Source: Rhodopirellula bahusiensis (lineage in GTDB: Bacteria; Planctomycetota; Planctomycetia; Pirellulales; Pirellulaceae). Taken from it: a DNA stretch of 64,000 bases. Of this stretch, positions 63,943-64,000 are shown one piece after another. Below the pieces are notes generated by a model. That model did no database searches, had not been told where the DNA came from, and worked only from the letters and a program-made list of their open reading frames with translations. The translations under genes were made by a program, and so were the position numbers. The DNA is taken from NCBI RefSeq assembly GCF_002727185.1, contig NZ_NIZW01000030.1:1-64000 (forward strand). Reading direction: 5' to 3'. Every line of letters begins with the position of its first letter. Position 1 is the stretch's first letter.

Positions 63943-64000
63943 GTCGGTTTCTTCGCTATCCAGACGCGGGAACTACCGAGATGGTCCGCACACAGGTATC

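Noticed and set aside
1-64000. Ubiquitin-pathway enzymes (E1, E2, E3, JAMM or deubiquitinase) near the ubiquitin gene
   Set aside because: No gene in the window shows E1-type adenylation, E2 Cys-loop or JAMM motifs; the SDR and sulfatase neighbours are unrelated.

Overview
The window looks like a marine planctomycete close to Rhodopirellula. The support is the typical gene mix: sulfatases, a PVC-type protein with HEAT-like repeats and a C-terminal cytochrome c motif, PQQ-propeller and malectin proteins, TPR-bearing Ser/Thr kinases next to an ECF-like sigma factor, small membrane proteins starting with an NPYxTP motif, and scattered REP-like palindromes. Most genes stand alone or in short two-gene units. 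This attribution is inference from gene content; no rRNA or tRNA gene was seen.

Layout. 0-12.3 kb: glutamate decarboxylase, a YrhK-like membrane protein, a sulfatase, a PVC-type dehydrogenase/cytochrome protein, a dimethylformamidase-like gene broken by an in-frame TGA, and three small membrane proteins. 12.6-19.2 kb (minus): a PQQ/malectin protein, a malectin/EF-hand membrane protein, a large Ser/Thr kinase and an ECF-like sigma factor. 19.6-25.5 kb: a TetR regulator with tandem operators, a DUF1772 membrane protein, a methyltransferase, a DHFR-like reductase, a secreted alpha/beta hydrolase and an NYN-LOTUS protein. 25.4-38.4 kb: a two-partner secretion island, with a TpsB transporter divergent from a 3211-residue TpsA adhesin that carries C-type-lectin-like, YDG and MBG modules. 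It is bounded by direct repeats that duplicate the 3' end of the NYN gene. 38.8-45.6 kb: a second, nearly identical TetR regulator with the same operators, an SDR oxidoreductase, a remarkable ubiquitin gene, a decayed amidotransferase-like fragment and a sulfatase/GH20 fusion. 45.8-54.7 kb: an RND efflux pump with a divergent TetR/DUF1956 regulator, a kinase/TPR-like pair, a small P-loop kinase-like protein and a membrane protein. 54.9-64 kb: a truncated P-type ATPase, then a cluster with two dihydroorotate-dehydrogenase-like proteins, an APH/P-loop fusion, a CxxCH protein, a tandem universal stress protein, an HhH protein and two small helical proteins.

The most striking item is at 40580-41169 on the minus strand. 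A signal peptide is followed by a sequence matching eukaryotic ubiquitin at 63 of 76 positions (hand alignment), with all seven lysines and the terminal Gly-Gly kept. This runs in frame into a region resembling the last strands of an autotransporter barrel. One missing base in a C run breaks the reading frame after ubiquitin position 38; a -1 slip there would restore the whole fusion. No ubiquitin-pathway enzyme is visible in the window.

Several genes are broken: the ubiquitin fusion, the dimethylformamidase-like gene, the amidotransferase-like fragment, an acyl-carrier-protein fragment and the P-type ATPase. Together with the duplicated regulators and direct repeats, this points to an accessory region with recent turnover. 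The working themes are degradation of sulfated polysaccharide (two sulfatases, GH20, hydrolase), surface adhesion and secretion (TpsA/TpsB, barrel), efflux, and a stress-related cluster at the right end.
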